Assembly: GCA_965227875.1 (NCBI GenBank)
Contig: OZ245783.1
Location: 496,001-560,000, forward strand
Source of the DNA: G965227875 sp965227875
Lineage (GTDB): Bacteria > Pseudomonadota > Alphaproteobacteria > Rhizobiales > JAJFHC01
Direction: 5' to 3'
Length of the DNA stretch: 64,000 nucleotides
Positions 53,012 through 62,632 of the stretch are shown here, piece after piece. A model generated the notes under the pieces. The model did not search any database. It was given only the letters and a program-made list of their open reading frames with translations, and had not been told where the DNA came from. Numbering within the stretch: position 1 is the stretch's first letter; the number at the start of each line of letters is the position of its first letter. The position numbers and the translations under genes are program-made.

Positions 53012-56000
53012 ATGAGCGAACACGGTCAAAAGCCGAATTTTTCGATGGCGAACCGGCAGGTTCTCAACGACATCCTGCGTTTATTGTTGCGCGACAGACC
53101 CCTGTCGGTCCTGCTCGATGAAGCCCTGTCCGCGACCCTCTCGCTTCCCTGGCTGAATGCCGCCGATTCCGGTGGAATTCTCCTCCAGGATACACCCCGC
53201 GCCTCCCCTGCGCTGATCGCCTCCCGCAATCTCGGCGAGGACTTTTCCCAACATCTCCTGAATGCCGGGGGCGGTTTCATTCCGGGATCCCGCGAAGTCA
53301 GGTTTTCGGGACCGGAAGAACCGGACGACGAACATGCGCGCTTCGCGCCTTACTACGTCGCCGCCATTCTCGACGATCAGGAAGACATTCTCGGCGCGCT
53401 GGTCGTGTTCGCCGGCCCCGGTCACACCTTCGACAGGATCGAAGCGGAACTCTTGCGCTCCATAGCCGACGTCCTGGCGTCGCTGATCCTCCGCATGAAA
53501 CTGGAGGAGCGCCTGACTGCGACGACCACGGCGGCGGAATCCGCCCTCGTGGAACTGGCAGCCCACGAGAACGCGCTGGACAGTCACGCGATCGTGGCGG
53601 CGACCGATGTCAGCGGCACCATCATCTACGTGAACGACAAGTTCTGTGAAATCTCGGGATACGAGCGCGACGAACTCATAGGCAACAATCACCGGATCCT
53701 CAATTCCGGTCATCATCCGAAAACGTTCTTCCGGGACATGTACCGCACCGTCGCACAGGGCGATTCCTGGCGCGGAGAGATATGCAACCGTGCAAAAGAC
53801 GGCAGCTTCTACTGGGTCGACACGACGATCACGCCCTACCGGGATGCGGATGGCAAGATAAGAAAATATGTCTCGATACGCACCGACATCACGGCCCGGA
53901 AGGAAACCGAGCAGACCCTGCAGCACAACAACGATCTGCTTACCTCCATCTTCCAGAACTTCCCCGGGGGCATCAGCGTCTACTCGCAGGACCTGAAGCT
54001 CCAGGCGGCGAATCCGAGCTTCTACCGGTTGATGGACGTTCCCGAAGACATCTTCCCGATCGGGTCCGGCTTCGAGGACCTGATCCGCTTCAATACCGAA
54101 AGAGGCGAGTATCTCGACGACGATCCGGACCGGCTTGCCGCTCTTTCGCAGACCCTGGAGCACAGGTTCGCGAAGCACGCGTTCAAGCGCTGCCGGCCCG
54201 ACGGCACCACGCTCCAGATCAGGGTCTGGCCGCTTCCCGAGGGCGGGTTCGTTTCGTCCTACGTGGACATATCCGATCTCGAGGACATGGTTCGTGCGCT
54301 CGAGGCCAAGTCGAGCGAGGCGATCGCGACGGCGAAGGAACTTCGCCAGTCCCGCGACAGCCAGGAGCGGACCCACCAGAGGCTGATCACGTCGGTCAAT
54401 TCCATGCGCAACGGACTGGTCATCTGGGGACAGGACGATCGCATGGTCCTCGCGAACGAAGCCTACCTCGCGTTTCACGAGCCGATTCGCGACCTCATCG
54501 TCCCCGGCCTCCACTTCGAGGATTTCCTGAGGACCGGCTTCGACGCCGGGATCTGGGTGACCGGGGATGCGGACCGTGAGGAATGGATCGGCGAAATCAT
54601 GAAGGGAAGGCGCGCCAGCCTCGACGAAACCGAGACCGAGATCCTCCTTCACGACGGCCGCCAGGTCGTCGCCAACGAACACCGCATGGACAATGGCGAC
54701 ATCATCACCACAATCGTCGACGTGACCGCTCATCGCCACCGCGTGAAGGAACTGCAGCAGACCAAACGGCGCCTCGAACAGATGGCATATTACGACGGCC
54801 TGACCGGCCTTCCAAACCGGGCAAGTTGCCAGAACGATCTGGGACGCCGCTTCGCGGCCACGCGGCGCAAGTCGCCCTTCGCGATGATCCAGATCGACCT
54901 CGACAATTTCAAGCGCGTCAACGACACCCTCGGCCACGCCGCCGGAGACCGGCTTCTGCAGACTCTCGGCAAGAGACTGAAGCTTCTCGCCGACGATCTC
55001 GAATGTTTCCACCCTTACCGATGGGGCGGGGACGAGTTCATCGCCCTGGTCACGCTCGACGGGAGCGTCGATCTCGATGCGCTGTGCCAGGAACTGACCG
55101 ATCTCGTCTCGGTGCCACTGAAAATAGAAGACACGATGCTGCGTCCGACCGTGAGTCTCGGTGTCGCCAAGTACCCGGAAGACGCCACCGATCTTGAGTC
55201 GCTCATGATCTTCGCCGATCTGGCGCTATACCGCACGAAGGAGCTGGGTCGGGACGGCTACCAGTTCTTCAACGCCGAAATGAAGGACAAGATCGACTCC
55301 GAAGCCCGGCTCGAACAGGAGATCCGCCTCGCCATCGAGTCCGGCGAGATGGAGCTCTACTATCAGCCGCAGCTGGATGCCCGCACGGCGGCGATTACCG
55401 GCGTGGAAGCCCTGCTCAGGTGGAACCACTCCCGCCACGGCCTCATCAGCCCCGGCACGTTCATGTCGGTCGTCGAAGACTGCGGACTCGCATCCTCGCT
55501 CGGGCGCGAGGTATTCGAACAGGGGTTCGCGGCCGCGCGCGTCTGGAGGGACATGGGCCTCGAGTTCGGACGGCTGGCGGTCAACCTGTCACCCGAACAC
55601 CTCGCCCGCGGCGAGATCCTGGACGACTTTTTCAAGGCCCAGGAACGCCATGGAATCGGTCCCGAGCATCTCGCCGTGGAGTTTCTCGAGTCCTTCGTTC
55701 TCGATGACCCGGACCGCAACGTATCGGGCGTCCTGACCCGTCTGAGAGAACGGGGCGTACATGTGGAACTGGACGATTTCGGCACCGGGTACGCCACGCT
55801 GCTTCACCTGTCGACCATGCCGATAACGGGCCTCAAGATCGACAAGTCCTTCATCGCCCGCCTTCTGGACAGCGCCAAGTACCAGAGCATCGTTTCTTCC
55901 CTGGTCACCATGGGCCAGATGCTTCGTCTGCGGGTCGTCGCCGAAGGCATCGAGACCGCGCAGCAGCTTTCCGCCCTCAAGAGGATCGGGGATTGCTCCA

Positions 56001-56119
56001 TCCAGGGCTACTTCGTCACCAACCCCTTGAGCTTTTCCGACATGACCGAATGGATGGTCGAGAAGTACAATATCGGCTGCATCGGCTCGATGTCGGGCCA
56101 CACGCGCATCGCCAGCTAG
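53012..56119 (+). CDS. GAF-PAS-PAS-PAS-GGDEF-EAL cyclic-di-GMP enzyme
   Basis: 1035 residues, no membrane helix. Order: GAF-like (about 20-160), PAS with PAC (190-300, ATDVSGTIIYVNDKFCEISG), two PAS-7-like regions (310-430 and 460-590), GGDEF (about 600-750) with intact RWGGDEF near residue 672, and EAL (about 770-1020) with GVEALLRW near 798 and DDFGTGYATL. Both active-site motifs look complete, so it may make or degrade c-di-GMP, or do one under the control of the other. The start 53012 was taken as the first ATG of the frame. The stop codon TAG begins a repeat end like the MITE-like element at 27814. Confidence 0.9.
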   Translation: MSEHGQKPNFSMANRQVLNDILRLLLRDRPLSVLLDEALSATLSLPWLNAADSGGILLQDTPRASPALIASRNLGEDFSQHLLNAGGGFIPGSREVRFSGPEEPDDEHARFAPYYVAAILDDQEDILGALVVFAGPGHTFDRIEAELLRSIADVLASLILRMKLEERLTATTTAAESALVELAAHENALDSHAIVAATDVSGTIIYVNDKFCEISGYERDELIGNNHRILNSGHHPKTFFRDMYRTVAQGDSWRGEICNRAKDGSFYWVDTTITPYRDADGKIRKYVSIRTDITARKETEQTLQHNNDLLTSIFQNFPGGISVYSQDLKLQAANPSFYRLMDVPEDIFPIGSGFEDLIRFNTERGEYLDDDPDRLAALSQTLEHRFAKHAFKRCRPDGTTLQIRVWPLPEGGFVSSYVDISDLEDMVRALEAKSSEAIATAKELRQSRDSQERTHQRLITSVNSMRNGLVIWGQDDRMVLANEAYLAFHEPIRDLIVPGLHFEDFLRTGFDAGIWVTGDADREEWIGEIMKGRRASLDETETEILLHDGRQVVANEHRMDNGDIITTIVDVTAHRHRVKELQQTKRRLEQMAYYDGLTGLPNRASCQNDLGRRFAATRRKSPFAMIQIDLDNFKRVNDTLGHAAGDRLLQTLGKRLKLLADDLECFHPYRWGGDEFIALVTLDGSVDLDALCQELTDLVSVPLKIEDTMLRPTVSLGVAKYPEDATDLESLMIFADLALYRTKELGRDGYQFFNAEMKDKIDSEARLEQEIRLAIESGEMELYYQPQLDARTAAITGVEALLRWNHSRHGLISPGTFMSVVEDCGLASSLGREVFEQGFAAARVWRDMGLEFGRLAVNLSPEHLARGEILDDFFKAQERHGIGPEHLAVEFLESFVLDDPDRNVSGVLTRLRERGVHVELDDFGTGYATLLHLSTMPITGLKIDKSFIARLLDSAKYQSIVSSLVTMGQMLRLRVVAEGIETAQQLSALKRIGDCSIQGYFVTNPLSFSDMTEWMVEKYNIGCIGSMSGHTRIAS

Positions 56120-56152
56120 CGCGCATCTTGCTTACATGGAAGCGCTTTGACC
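56117..56152 (+). repeat. Single end of the MITE-like repeat at a stop codon
   Basis: Beginning at the TAG stop of the GGDEF-EAL gene, GCGCATCTTGCTTACATGGA and AGCGCTTTGACCG match the left end of the element at 27814 with only one or two differences. No inverted partner was found in the next 100 bp, so it is a solo end or a shorter relative. Confidence 0.6.
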
Positions 56153-56220
56153 GGACGCCCGCGATAACCGGCCGAACCCGGCGGACGGTGACGACGGGAA
56201 GGCCCCCTCCCCGACCGGCC

Positions 56221-57867
56221 TCAGACCTCGGCCGCCTCACCGATATTGTCGACACCACGCTGCTTCAGAAGCTCCGTCAGCCAGTTCGGATCCATCTCCG
56301 GAACGGAACTCAGCAGCAGGTCCGTGTAGGGGTGATGCGGCGGCTTGAACATCTCCGTCTTCGGCCCCTGCTCCACCACGCGCCCCTTCTGCATCACCAC
56401 CACCTCGTCGGCGATCGAACGCACCGTCGCCAGGTCATGGGTGATGAACATATAGGCCAGGTCGAGTTCCTTCTGCAGCCGGTCGAGCAGCTTCAGGATG
56501 CCTTCCGCCACCAGCTGGTCGAGTGCGCTCGTCACCTCGTCGCAGATGATGAAGGACGGTTCGGCGGCGAGTGCGCGCGCGATCCCGATCCGCTGCTTCT
56601 GACCGCCGGAAAGCTCGGGCGGATACCTGTTGTAGAACTTCGACGGTTCGAGTTCGATCAGGTCGAGGAGTTCGTCGACGCGGCTCTTGAGCGCCGTTCC
56701 CCTCAGGCCCCGGTAGAACTGCGCCGGCCTCCCGATGATCTCGCTGATCTGGATCTTGGGGTTCAGTGCGGTATCCGCCATCTGGTAGATCATCTGCGCC
56801 ATGCGCAGCTGATCCTTGTCGCGGTTCAGATAGCTCGGCGGTAGCGCGTTGCCGTTGAAGAAGATCTCGCCCTTGGTCGGCGGCAGCAGACCCGTGATGC
56901 ACCGTGCCGTCGTCGACTTGCCGCTGCCCGACTCGCCCACCACGGCCACTGTCATCCCCGGGTAGACGTCGAAGGAGACGTCCTCGAGAACCTTCGTGTC
57001 CCCGTAGGCGGCATCGATGTTCTTCACAGAGATCACCGGCTGCGTGCCCGTCGGTCTGGACTTCTGCTCACGCTTGAAACTGCGCACCGCCCAAAGGCTC
57101 TTGGTGTAGTCCTCCTTGGGCTGGTCGAGCATGGTGACGGTATCCGCCTCCTCGACCTCGTTGCCCTTGAGCAGCACCTTGATCTTGTCCGCCATCTGAG
57201 CGACGACCGCCAGGTCATGGGTGATGTAGATGGCCGCTGTGTCGAACTGCTCGACGATGTCACGGATCGCCGCCAGAACCTCGATCTGGGTCGTCACGTC
57301 GAGCGCCGTCGTCGGCTCGTCGAAAATGATCAGGTCCGGCCGGCAAGCCATCGCCATGGCCGTCATCGCACGTTGCAACTGCCCACCCGACACCTGGTGC
57401 GGATACCGGAAACCGATCTCCTTCGGGTTCGGCAGACGCAGGCGCTCGTAAAGCTCCATGGCGTCCTCGTAGGCTTCCTGCTTGCTCTTGAGCTTGTAGT
57501 GCAGGGGTGCCTCGGCATACTGGTCGATCAGCTTGTGGGCCGGGTTGAACGACGCAGCGGCGGACTGCGCCACGTAGGCGATGCGGGAGCCCCGCAGGCG
57601 CCTGAGGTCCGCCTGCGGCGTCGTCGTCAATTCCATGCCGTCGAAGTCGACCGTACCGCCGGAAATCCGGCAGCCGTCGCGGGCGAACCCCATGGCCGCC
57701 AGCCCGATGGTCGACTTGCCCGCGCCCGATTCACCGATCAGGCCGAGCACCTCGCCCCGGTTGAGCCGCAGGTCGACGCCGTGGACGATCTCCACCCACT
57801 TCTCGTCGGAATACCCTTCGATCCTGAGATCCTCGATCTCAAGCAGGAGTTTTCTGTTCGAAATCAT
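56221..57867 (-). CDS. Fused peptide/opine-type ABC transporter ATPase (DppD-DppF-like)
   Basis: 548 residues with two ATPase halves in one chain. Half 1: GESGAGKSTIG, VSGGQLQRAMTAMAMA, LIIFDEPTTALDV. Half 2: GESGSGKSTTARC, LSGGQKQRIGIARALA, FIICDEVTSALDQ. Both Walker and signature motifs are intact. It drives import through the two permeases encoded upstream (the stop of the permease gene lies 1 bp before its start). The substrate is not fixed by sequence. Confidence 0.92.
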   Translation of the reverse strand: MISNRKLLLEIEDLRIEGYSDEKWVEIVHGVDLRLNRGEVLGLIGESGAGKSTIGLAAMGFARDGCRISGGTVDFDGMELTTTPQADLRRLRGSRIAYVAQSAAASFNPAHKLIDQYAEAPLHYKLKSKQEAYEDAMELYERLRLPNPKEIGFRYPHQVSGGQLQRAMTAMAMACRPDLIIFDEPTTALDVTTQIEVLAAIRDIVEQFDTAAIYITHDLAVVAQMADKIKVLLKGNEVEEADTVTMLDQPKEDYTKSLWAVRSFKREQKSRPTGTQPVISVKNIDAAYGDTKVLEDVSFDVYPGMTVAVVGESGSGKSTTARCITGLLPPTKGEIFFNGNALPPSYLNRDKDQLRMAQMIYQMADTALNPKIQISEIIGRPAQFYRGLRGTALKSRVDELLDLIELEPSKFYNRYPPELSGGQKQRIGIARALAAEPSFIICDEVTSALDQLVAEGILKLLDRLQKELDLAYMFITHDLATVRSIADEVVVMQKGRVVEQGPKTEMFKPPHHPYTDLLLSSVPEMDPNWLTELLKQRGVDNIGEAAEV

Positions 57868-57868
57868 G

Positions 57869-58933
57869 TCAGACCTCCTTCAGACCCGAGGACCGGAACA
57901 GCATCCAGTCGACAACGAAATTCACCGCGACCGTGAGCAGCGCGATGGCCGCGGCCGGAATGAGCGGCGTGTAATCACCGAACGAAATCAGGGTCGCATT
58001 GTCACGCACCATGGACCCCCAGTCCGCGGTCGGCGGCTGGATTCCAAGGCCGAGGAACGAAAGACCGGCGATCAGCAGGAACACGAAGCAGAATTCCAGC
58101 CCGAACTCGGCCACGAGGGGTGCGGTCGAGTTGGGCAGGATTTCCCGCCGGATCAGATATCCGGTGCCCTCGCCCCGCAGCTTGGCGGCCTCGATGTAGT
58201 CCATCACCACCACGTTTCCCGCCACCGCACGGGTCAGGCGGTAGACGCGCGGCGAATAGATCACAGCCACGACGATGACGATGACCTCGAGCCCCGTCCC
58301 GAAAATCGAGAGCATGAGAAGCGCGAAAATCAGGGAGGGAACCGACATGATGACATCGGCGAACCGTCCCATGAACTGGTCGAACCAGCCGCCCTTGATC
58401 GCCGCCAGGAGCCCGGCGGTCGCCCCCATGATGAACGCGAGCGATGTTGCGACCAGGGCCAGGCCAACCGAGTTGCGCGCGCCGTAGACGATCCTGCTGA
58501 ACATGTCCCGGCCGAGCTGGTCGGCGCCGAGCAGCATGTTTTCGTCCGCCGGCGCGAAGCTTTCCGCGATCACCTCGGTTTCGCCGAAGGGTGCGATCCA
58601 GGGGGCGAAAACGCCCATGATCGCGTAGACGAAGATGATCCACATGCCGAAGCTGGCCGTCAGTGGCGCGGTGGCGACCTCCTTGGACAGGCCCGTCGGC
58701 AGGATGATCACGAGGAACTCCCGCCAGGCGTAGGACACCCCGGCCGCGAACGCGAGGATTGCGGCGGTGCCCGTGACGAACCAGAGCGCCGACTGGCCGC
58801 CGACGATGCCCATGATGAACGAGGCGAGCGTGATCGAGAACAGAAGCAGGAAGACCGTCTTCTGCTTGAAGTAGGCCGCGATGCAGGACCCGCCGATGAT
58901 GAGGGCGTAATAGCCGATGACAAAGTAGCTCAT
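57869..58933 (-). CDS. ABC permease, DppC-type, with extra N-terminal membrane region
   Basis: 354 residues. The canonical DppC part starts near residue 90 (MWIIFVYAIMGVFAPWIAPFG) and has the ATPase-coupling EAA loop (YIEAAKLRGEGTGYLIRREILPN). Ahead of it are about three additional membrane helices (YALIIGGSCIAAYF, VFLLLFSITLASFIMGIVGG, ALWFVTGTAAILAFAAGVS) not found in usual DppC proteins. It forms the channel with the DppB-type permease. Confidence 0.88.
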   Translation of the reverse strand: MSYFVIGYYALIIGGSCIAAYFKQKTVFLLLFSITLASFIMGIVGGQSALWFVTGTAAILAFAAGVSYAWREFLVIILPTGLSKEVATAPLTASFGMWIIFVYAIMGVFAPWIAPFGETEVIAESFAPADENMLLGADQLGRDMFSRIVYGARNSVGLALVATSLAFIMGATAGLLAAIKGGWFDQFMGRFADVIMSVPSLIFALLMLSIFGTGLEVIVIVVAVIYSPRVYRLTRAVAGNVVVMDYIEAAKLRGEGTGYLIRREILPNSTAPLVAEFGLEFCFVFLLIAGLSFLGLGIQPPTADWGSMVRDNATLISFGDYTPLIPAAAIALLTVAVNFVVDWMLFRSSGLKEV

Positions 58934-58943
58934 ATCTCGCCCC

Positions 58944-59900
58944 TCACTTCGGATGCCGCAGGCGCGGGTTGGTCAGGATCGACCCGACATCAGCTGCAAG
59001 GTTGAGCAGAATGAACGTCGCCGCGAAGATCAGGCAGCACGCCTGTACGACCGGGAAGTCGCGCTTGGCGACCGCGTCGACCAGCAACTGGCCGACACCC
59101 GGATAGACGAACACCACTTCCACCAGCACCACGCCGGTGATCAGGTAGGCGAGGTTCAGGGCAACGACGTTGATGATCGGCGCCCAGGCATTGGGAAGGG
59201 CATGCTTGACGATCACCTTCCATGGCGGCGCACCCTTCAGGTTCGCCATTTCGATATAGGGCGAGGCCAGCAGGTTGATGATCGCGGCCCGTGTCATGCG
59301 CATCATGTGCGCCAGAACGACCAGCACCATGGTCATCGCCGGCAGGAAGGTCCGGTAGAGGAGTTCCTCGAAACCCGGTTCGCCCTGGAGACCGGCATTG
59401 GCGGGAAACGCGCCGGCCTGGATCGCGAGGTAGAGGATCATGATGTAGCCGAGGAAGAACTCGGGCGAGGAAATCGACGTCAGCGTCGCGACGTTGGCGA
59501 CACGGTCGAAAATCGTGTTGCGGAGAAGGGCCACCAGAATGCCGAGCACGATCGCGAGCGGCACCGCGACGACGGCCGCGTAGCCCGCAAGGAAGAGCGT
59601 GTTCTCGAAACGCGGTCCGATGCGTTCGCTGACCCGGTCCCCAGACAGCAGCGAATTGCCGAAATCGCCGGTGACGGCGCCGGCGAGCCAGTCGAAATAC
59701 CGCACGATGGCAGGACGGTCGAGCCCCAGTTCCTGGCGCAGGGCCGCAACGGTTTCCTCCGTGGCGCTCTGTCCGAGCACGGCCTGGGCGAGATCGCCCG
59801 GCAGCAATTCGACGGCAAAGAAAATGACGATCGACACGACGAAGAGCGTCACAAGGCCGAAGAACAGGCGCTTCACGATGAGCGTGAATATGTCCTTCAT
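58944..59900 (-). CDS. ABC permease, DppB-type
   Basis: 318 residues with the DppB layout: first helix (RLFFGLVTLFVVSIVIFFAVELLPGD), the periplasmic loop QELGLDRPAIVRYFDWLAG, and the coupling EAA-like loop (YIEMANLKGAPPWKVIVKHALPN). About six helices. Ten bp before the DppC-type gene, 133 bp after the binding-protein gene. Confidence 0.9.
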   Translation of the reverse strand: MKDIFTLIVKRLFFGLVTLFVVSIVIFFAVELLPGDLAQAVLGQSATEETVAALRQELGLDRPAIVRYFDWLAGAVTGDFGNSLLSGDRVSERIGPRFENTLFLAGYAAVVAVPLAIVLGILVALLRNTIFDRVANVATLTSISSPEFFLGYIMILYLAIQAGAFPANAGLQGEPGFEELLYRTFLPAMTMVLVVLAHMMRMTRAAIINLLASPYIEMANLKGAPPWKVIVKHALPNAWAPIINVVALNLAYLITGVVLVEVVFVYPGVGQLLVDAVAKRDFPVVQACCLIFAATFILLNLAADVGSILTNPRLRHPK

Positions 59901-60033
59901 CTGTCTCCCCCCTCTTGTTCTTATGTGCTCGCCACAGGTTCCGCAGAGACCGCGCCCTCACGCGGCCGGGACTGAAGCGGCGAAGAAAGGTGATGCGGAC
60001 CCGGCCGAAGCGGCCGGGTCCGTGTCGGTGTTG

Positions 60034-61641
60034 TCAGGCGAACCACCAGCGGCTGCAGCCGCGTGCGCCATCGCATTCCCAGGACGCCGCGACGCTTTCG
60101 CCATGCATGACGTTCTTGCGCCGCGCGTAGACGAAGTTGACGAACATCGGGATGATCGTCCCGCCGTCGTCGCGGGCGAGCGAGCACATCTCGTGATACA
60201 TCTCGGCACGCCGTGTTTCGTCGAGTTCGGCCTTGGCCTGCAGCAGCAGTTCGTTGAACCGGGCATTCTGCCAGTGCGACTCGTTCCAGGCCGCGTCGTC
60301 CTTGTAGGCCAGCGTGAACATGTTGTCCGGCGTCGGACGCGCACCCCATTTCACGAAGACGAACGGCTTCTTCAGCCAGACGTCCGACCAGTATCCGTCG
60401 GACGGCTCGCGAACCGGCTTGATGTTGATGCCGGCGGCCTTGGCCTGCTCCGAATAGAGCACCACCATGTCGACCGCGCCCGGAAGGACCGAATCCGTTG
60501 CCGACAGCTCGACATTGAGCTCGCTCATGCCGGCCTTCTTCAGGTGAAACTTCGCCTTGTCCGGATCGTACGTCCGCTGGGGAATGTCCTTCGGGAAATA
60601 CGGCATGTTCGGCGACACGTGGAAGTCGTTGCCCGGGATGCCCGTGCCGAACACGATCTTCTTGACGATCTCCTCGCGGTCGATCGCGTTCTTGAGCGCA
60701 AGGCGGACGTCCACGTTGTCGAACGGCGCCCTGTCGCAGAACATCGGCAGCGTGATGGCCGAGCCCGACGGGATGTTGTCGACGGAGATGTCGGGACGAC
60801 GCTTGAGCAGCGAAAGGGTCTTGAGGTCGACCGACGTGACCGCATCCACATCGCCCGAAACGAGTGCCGCCTGGCGGGCGTTCGGGTCGTTGAGGATCGT
60901 CATCTGGATCTTGTCGAAATAAGCGCCTTCACCGTGCCAACCGTCGTGACGTTCGAGCGACGTGCCCACGCCCGGATCGTGCTTGACGATCTTGTAGGGG
61001 CCGGAGCCGGTGCCGCTCTTCCAGTCGATGGTCCCGTCGTCATTGGCGGGCAGCACGACGAGGTGATAGTCCGTCATGATCCACGGCAGGTCGGCAAAGC
61101 CCTGGTCGAGCTCGATGACGATCGCATGGTCGCCGTCGGCCTTGACGTCGGTGACGCTCGCGAGCAGCGCCTTCGCCGCCGAGGTCGACTTTTCGCCGCG
61201 GTGATGGTTGAGGGACGCGATCGCATCCTTCGACGTCACCTTGCGGCCATCGTGGAAGGTCGCGTTCTCGTTGAGCTTGAACGTCCAGGTCTTGGCGTCC
61301 GGCGTCGCTTCCCAGCTCGTCGCCAGGTCGGGACCGAGCCCGTTCTCGGACGTGATCATGGTCAGGTAGCTGCGATGGGTGTGCGCGAGCTGGATCTCGC
61401 CGACCGACTGATACTTGCCCGGATCCATGGTGTCCGACGTGTTGCCGTCGTGAACGCCGAGGCGGAACGTGCCGCCGCGCTTCGGCGCGGCCATTGCGGT
61501 GCTGGTCCAGAGACTGCCAGCCGTCGCAGCCGTCAGACCGGCGACGGCCGCCATATTGAGAAACTCACGCCGGGAGATCCGGCCGGACCGGACCTCTTCG
61601 GTTATCCGATGAATGAGTTCCGGATTCCTGTTCGATGACAT
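60034..61641 (-). CDS. ABC substrate-binding protein, peptide/opine family (SBP_bac_5), Tat-exported
   Basis: 535 residues. The N-terminus has a twin-arginine signal (SRREFLNMAAVAGLTA), then the family core (GLGPDLATSWEATPDAKTWTFKLNENATFHDG, PDNMFTLAYKDD). It captures the ligand in the periplasm for the DppBC-type importer. It starts 286 bp from the divergent GntR gene, and a GntR-type palindrome lies between. Ligand unknown; Tat export suggests that it folds before secretion. Confidence 0.9.
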   Translation of the reverse strand: MSSNRNPELIHRITEEVRSGRISRREFLNMAAVAGLTAATAGSLWTSTAMAAPKRGGTFRLGVHDGNTSDTMDPGKYQSVGEIQLAHTHRSYLTMITSENGLGPDLATSWEATPDAKTWTFKLNENATFHDGRKVTSKDAIASLNHHRGEKSTSAAKALLASVTDVKADGDHAIVIELDQGFADLPWIMTDYHLVVLPANDDGTIDWKSGTGSGPYKIVKHDPGVGTSLERHDGWHGEGAYFDKIQMTILNDPNARQAALVSGDVDAVTSVDLKTLSLLKRRPDISVDNIPSGSAITLPMFCDRAPFDNVDVRLALKNAIDREEIVKKIVFGTGIPGNDFHVSPNMPYFPKDIPQRTYDPDKAKFHLKKAGMSELNVELSATDSVLPGAVDMVVLYSEQAKAAGINIKPVREPSDGYWSDVWLKKPFVFVKWGARPTPDNMFTLAYKDDAAWNESHWQNARFNELLLQAKAELDETRRAEMYHEMCSLARDDGGTIIPMFVNFVYARRKNVMHGESVAASWECDGARGCSRWWFA

Positions 61642-61880
61642 TTGTATACCTCCCTGTCATTTCACTGGTCACACGATTGCAAAACACAAGCACATTGGCC
61701 ATAGGGCATTGAAAAAAATTTTCCTGATATTTCCGACCGCTTTCGACCTCCCGACCCGGCGGCGGGTTTGAAAAAGCCGACCGGCGTTTGCGTCGCATCG
61801 GCCGGTCACCCTCCACGATCATTCCCATTTGTATTCATCTTTGGCGGGATTCCGCTTGCGCGGCGATCTGGTGTTCTTTA

Positions 61881-61897
61881 TGTACACAATTTGTACA
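61881..61897. promoter_or_regulatory. GntR-type palindromic operator
   Basis: TGTAC-ACAATTT-GTACA is an inverted repeat with perfect 5-bp arms, placed 31 bp upstream of the GntR gene start in the divergent spacer. Its TGTAC half-site resembles the GTAC half of the RpiR operator at 35115, which may be chance. Confidence 0.6.
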
Positions 61898-61927
61898 CGA
61901 CAGGCAACGAACATTGGACAGCCCCGG

Positions 61928-62632
61928 ATGAAGCCAAATCGCAAGCAGGATTGCCTCGCCGACCTGAGGTATCGAATCCTCACGATGGACGTTCCGCCGG
62001 GCACGGATCTGGACGAAACGGCACTTGCCGAACGCTACGAGATCTCGCGCACCCCCCTCCGCGAGGTGTTCCATCGCCTGGCTGGCGCCGGTTACCTGAC
62101 CCTGACGGAGAACCGGGGCGCCAAGGTCGCGTCCATGGACCTCGCCACCATGAGGACGTTTTTCCAGACCGCCCCGCTGATCTATTCGAGCATCGCGCGC
62201 CTCGCCGCCGAAAACCGGACCGCGCGTCAGATCGAGGAACTGAAGGTCGTCCAGTCGGGCTTCGCCTCCGCCGTCGCCGCGGCCAGGGCCGACGACATGG
62301 TGCTCCACAATCACCGGTTCCATGAACTCATCGGCGAGATGGCCCACAACGACTACCTCATGCCGGCCCTGAAGAGGCTTCTCATCGACCACTCCCGCCT
62401 GGGACATGTCTTCTACCGGCCCTCCGCGCCGGCGGAGAACCTCGCCGTGCTCAAGGCAAGCCAACAGCACGAGGGCATGATCGCCGCGATCGAGGCGCAG
62501 GAAACCGGCGTCATCACCGAACTCACGCTCGAGCACTGGGACCTCAGCCGCGACCGCATGGAACGGTTCGTCCGGCCCGATCCCCTGCCGCTCGACGTCA
62601 TCGACCTGATGGAGAAGAAAAATGCAGTTTGA
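61928..62632 (+). CDS. GntR family transcriptional regulator (FCD type)
   Basis: The start at 61928 (MKPNRKQDCLADLRYRIL) gives 234 residues; longer starts lack support. The winged helix has DETALAERYEISRTPLREVFHRLAGAGYL, followed by an all-helical FCD effector domain. It overlaps the DapA-family gene by 11 nt, and it is divergent from the ABC binding-protein gene; it probably represses both units. Confidence 0.9.
   Translation: MKPNRKQDCLADLRYRILTMDVPPGTDLDETALAERYEISRTPLREVFHRLAGAGYLTLTENRGAKVASMDLATMRTFFQTAPLIYSSIARLAAENRTARQIEELKVVQSGFASAVAAARADDMVLHNHRFHELIGEMAHNDYLMPALKRLLIDHSRLGHVFYRPSAPAENLAVLKASQQHEGMIAAIEAQETGVITELTLEHWDLSRDRMERFVRPDPLPLDVIDLMEKKNAV

Noticed and set aside
53081..55012. 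Long minus-strand open frame opposite the GGDEF-EAL gene
   Set aside because: Shadow frame without recognisable domains.
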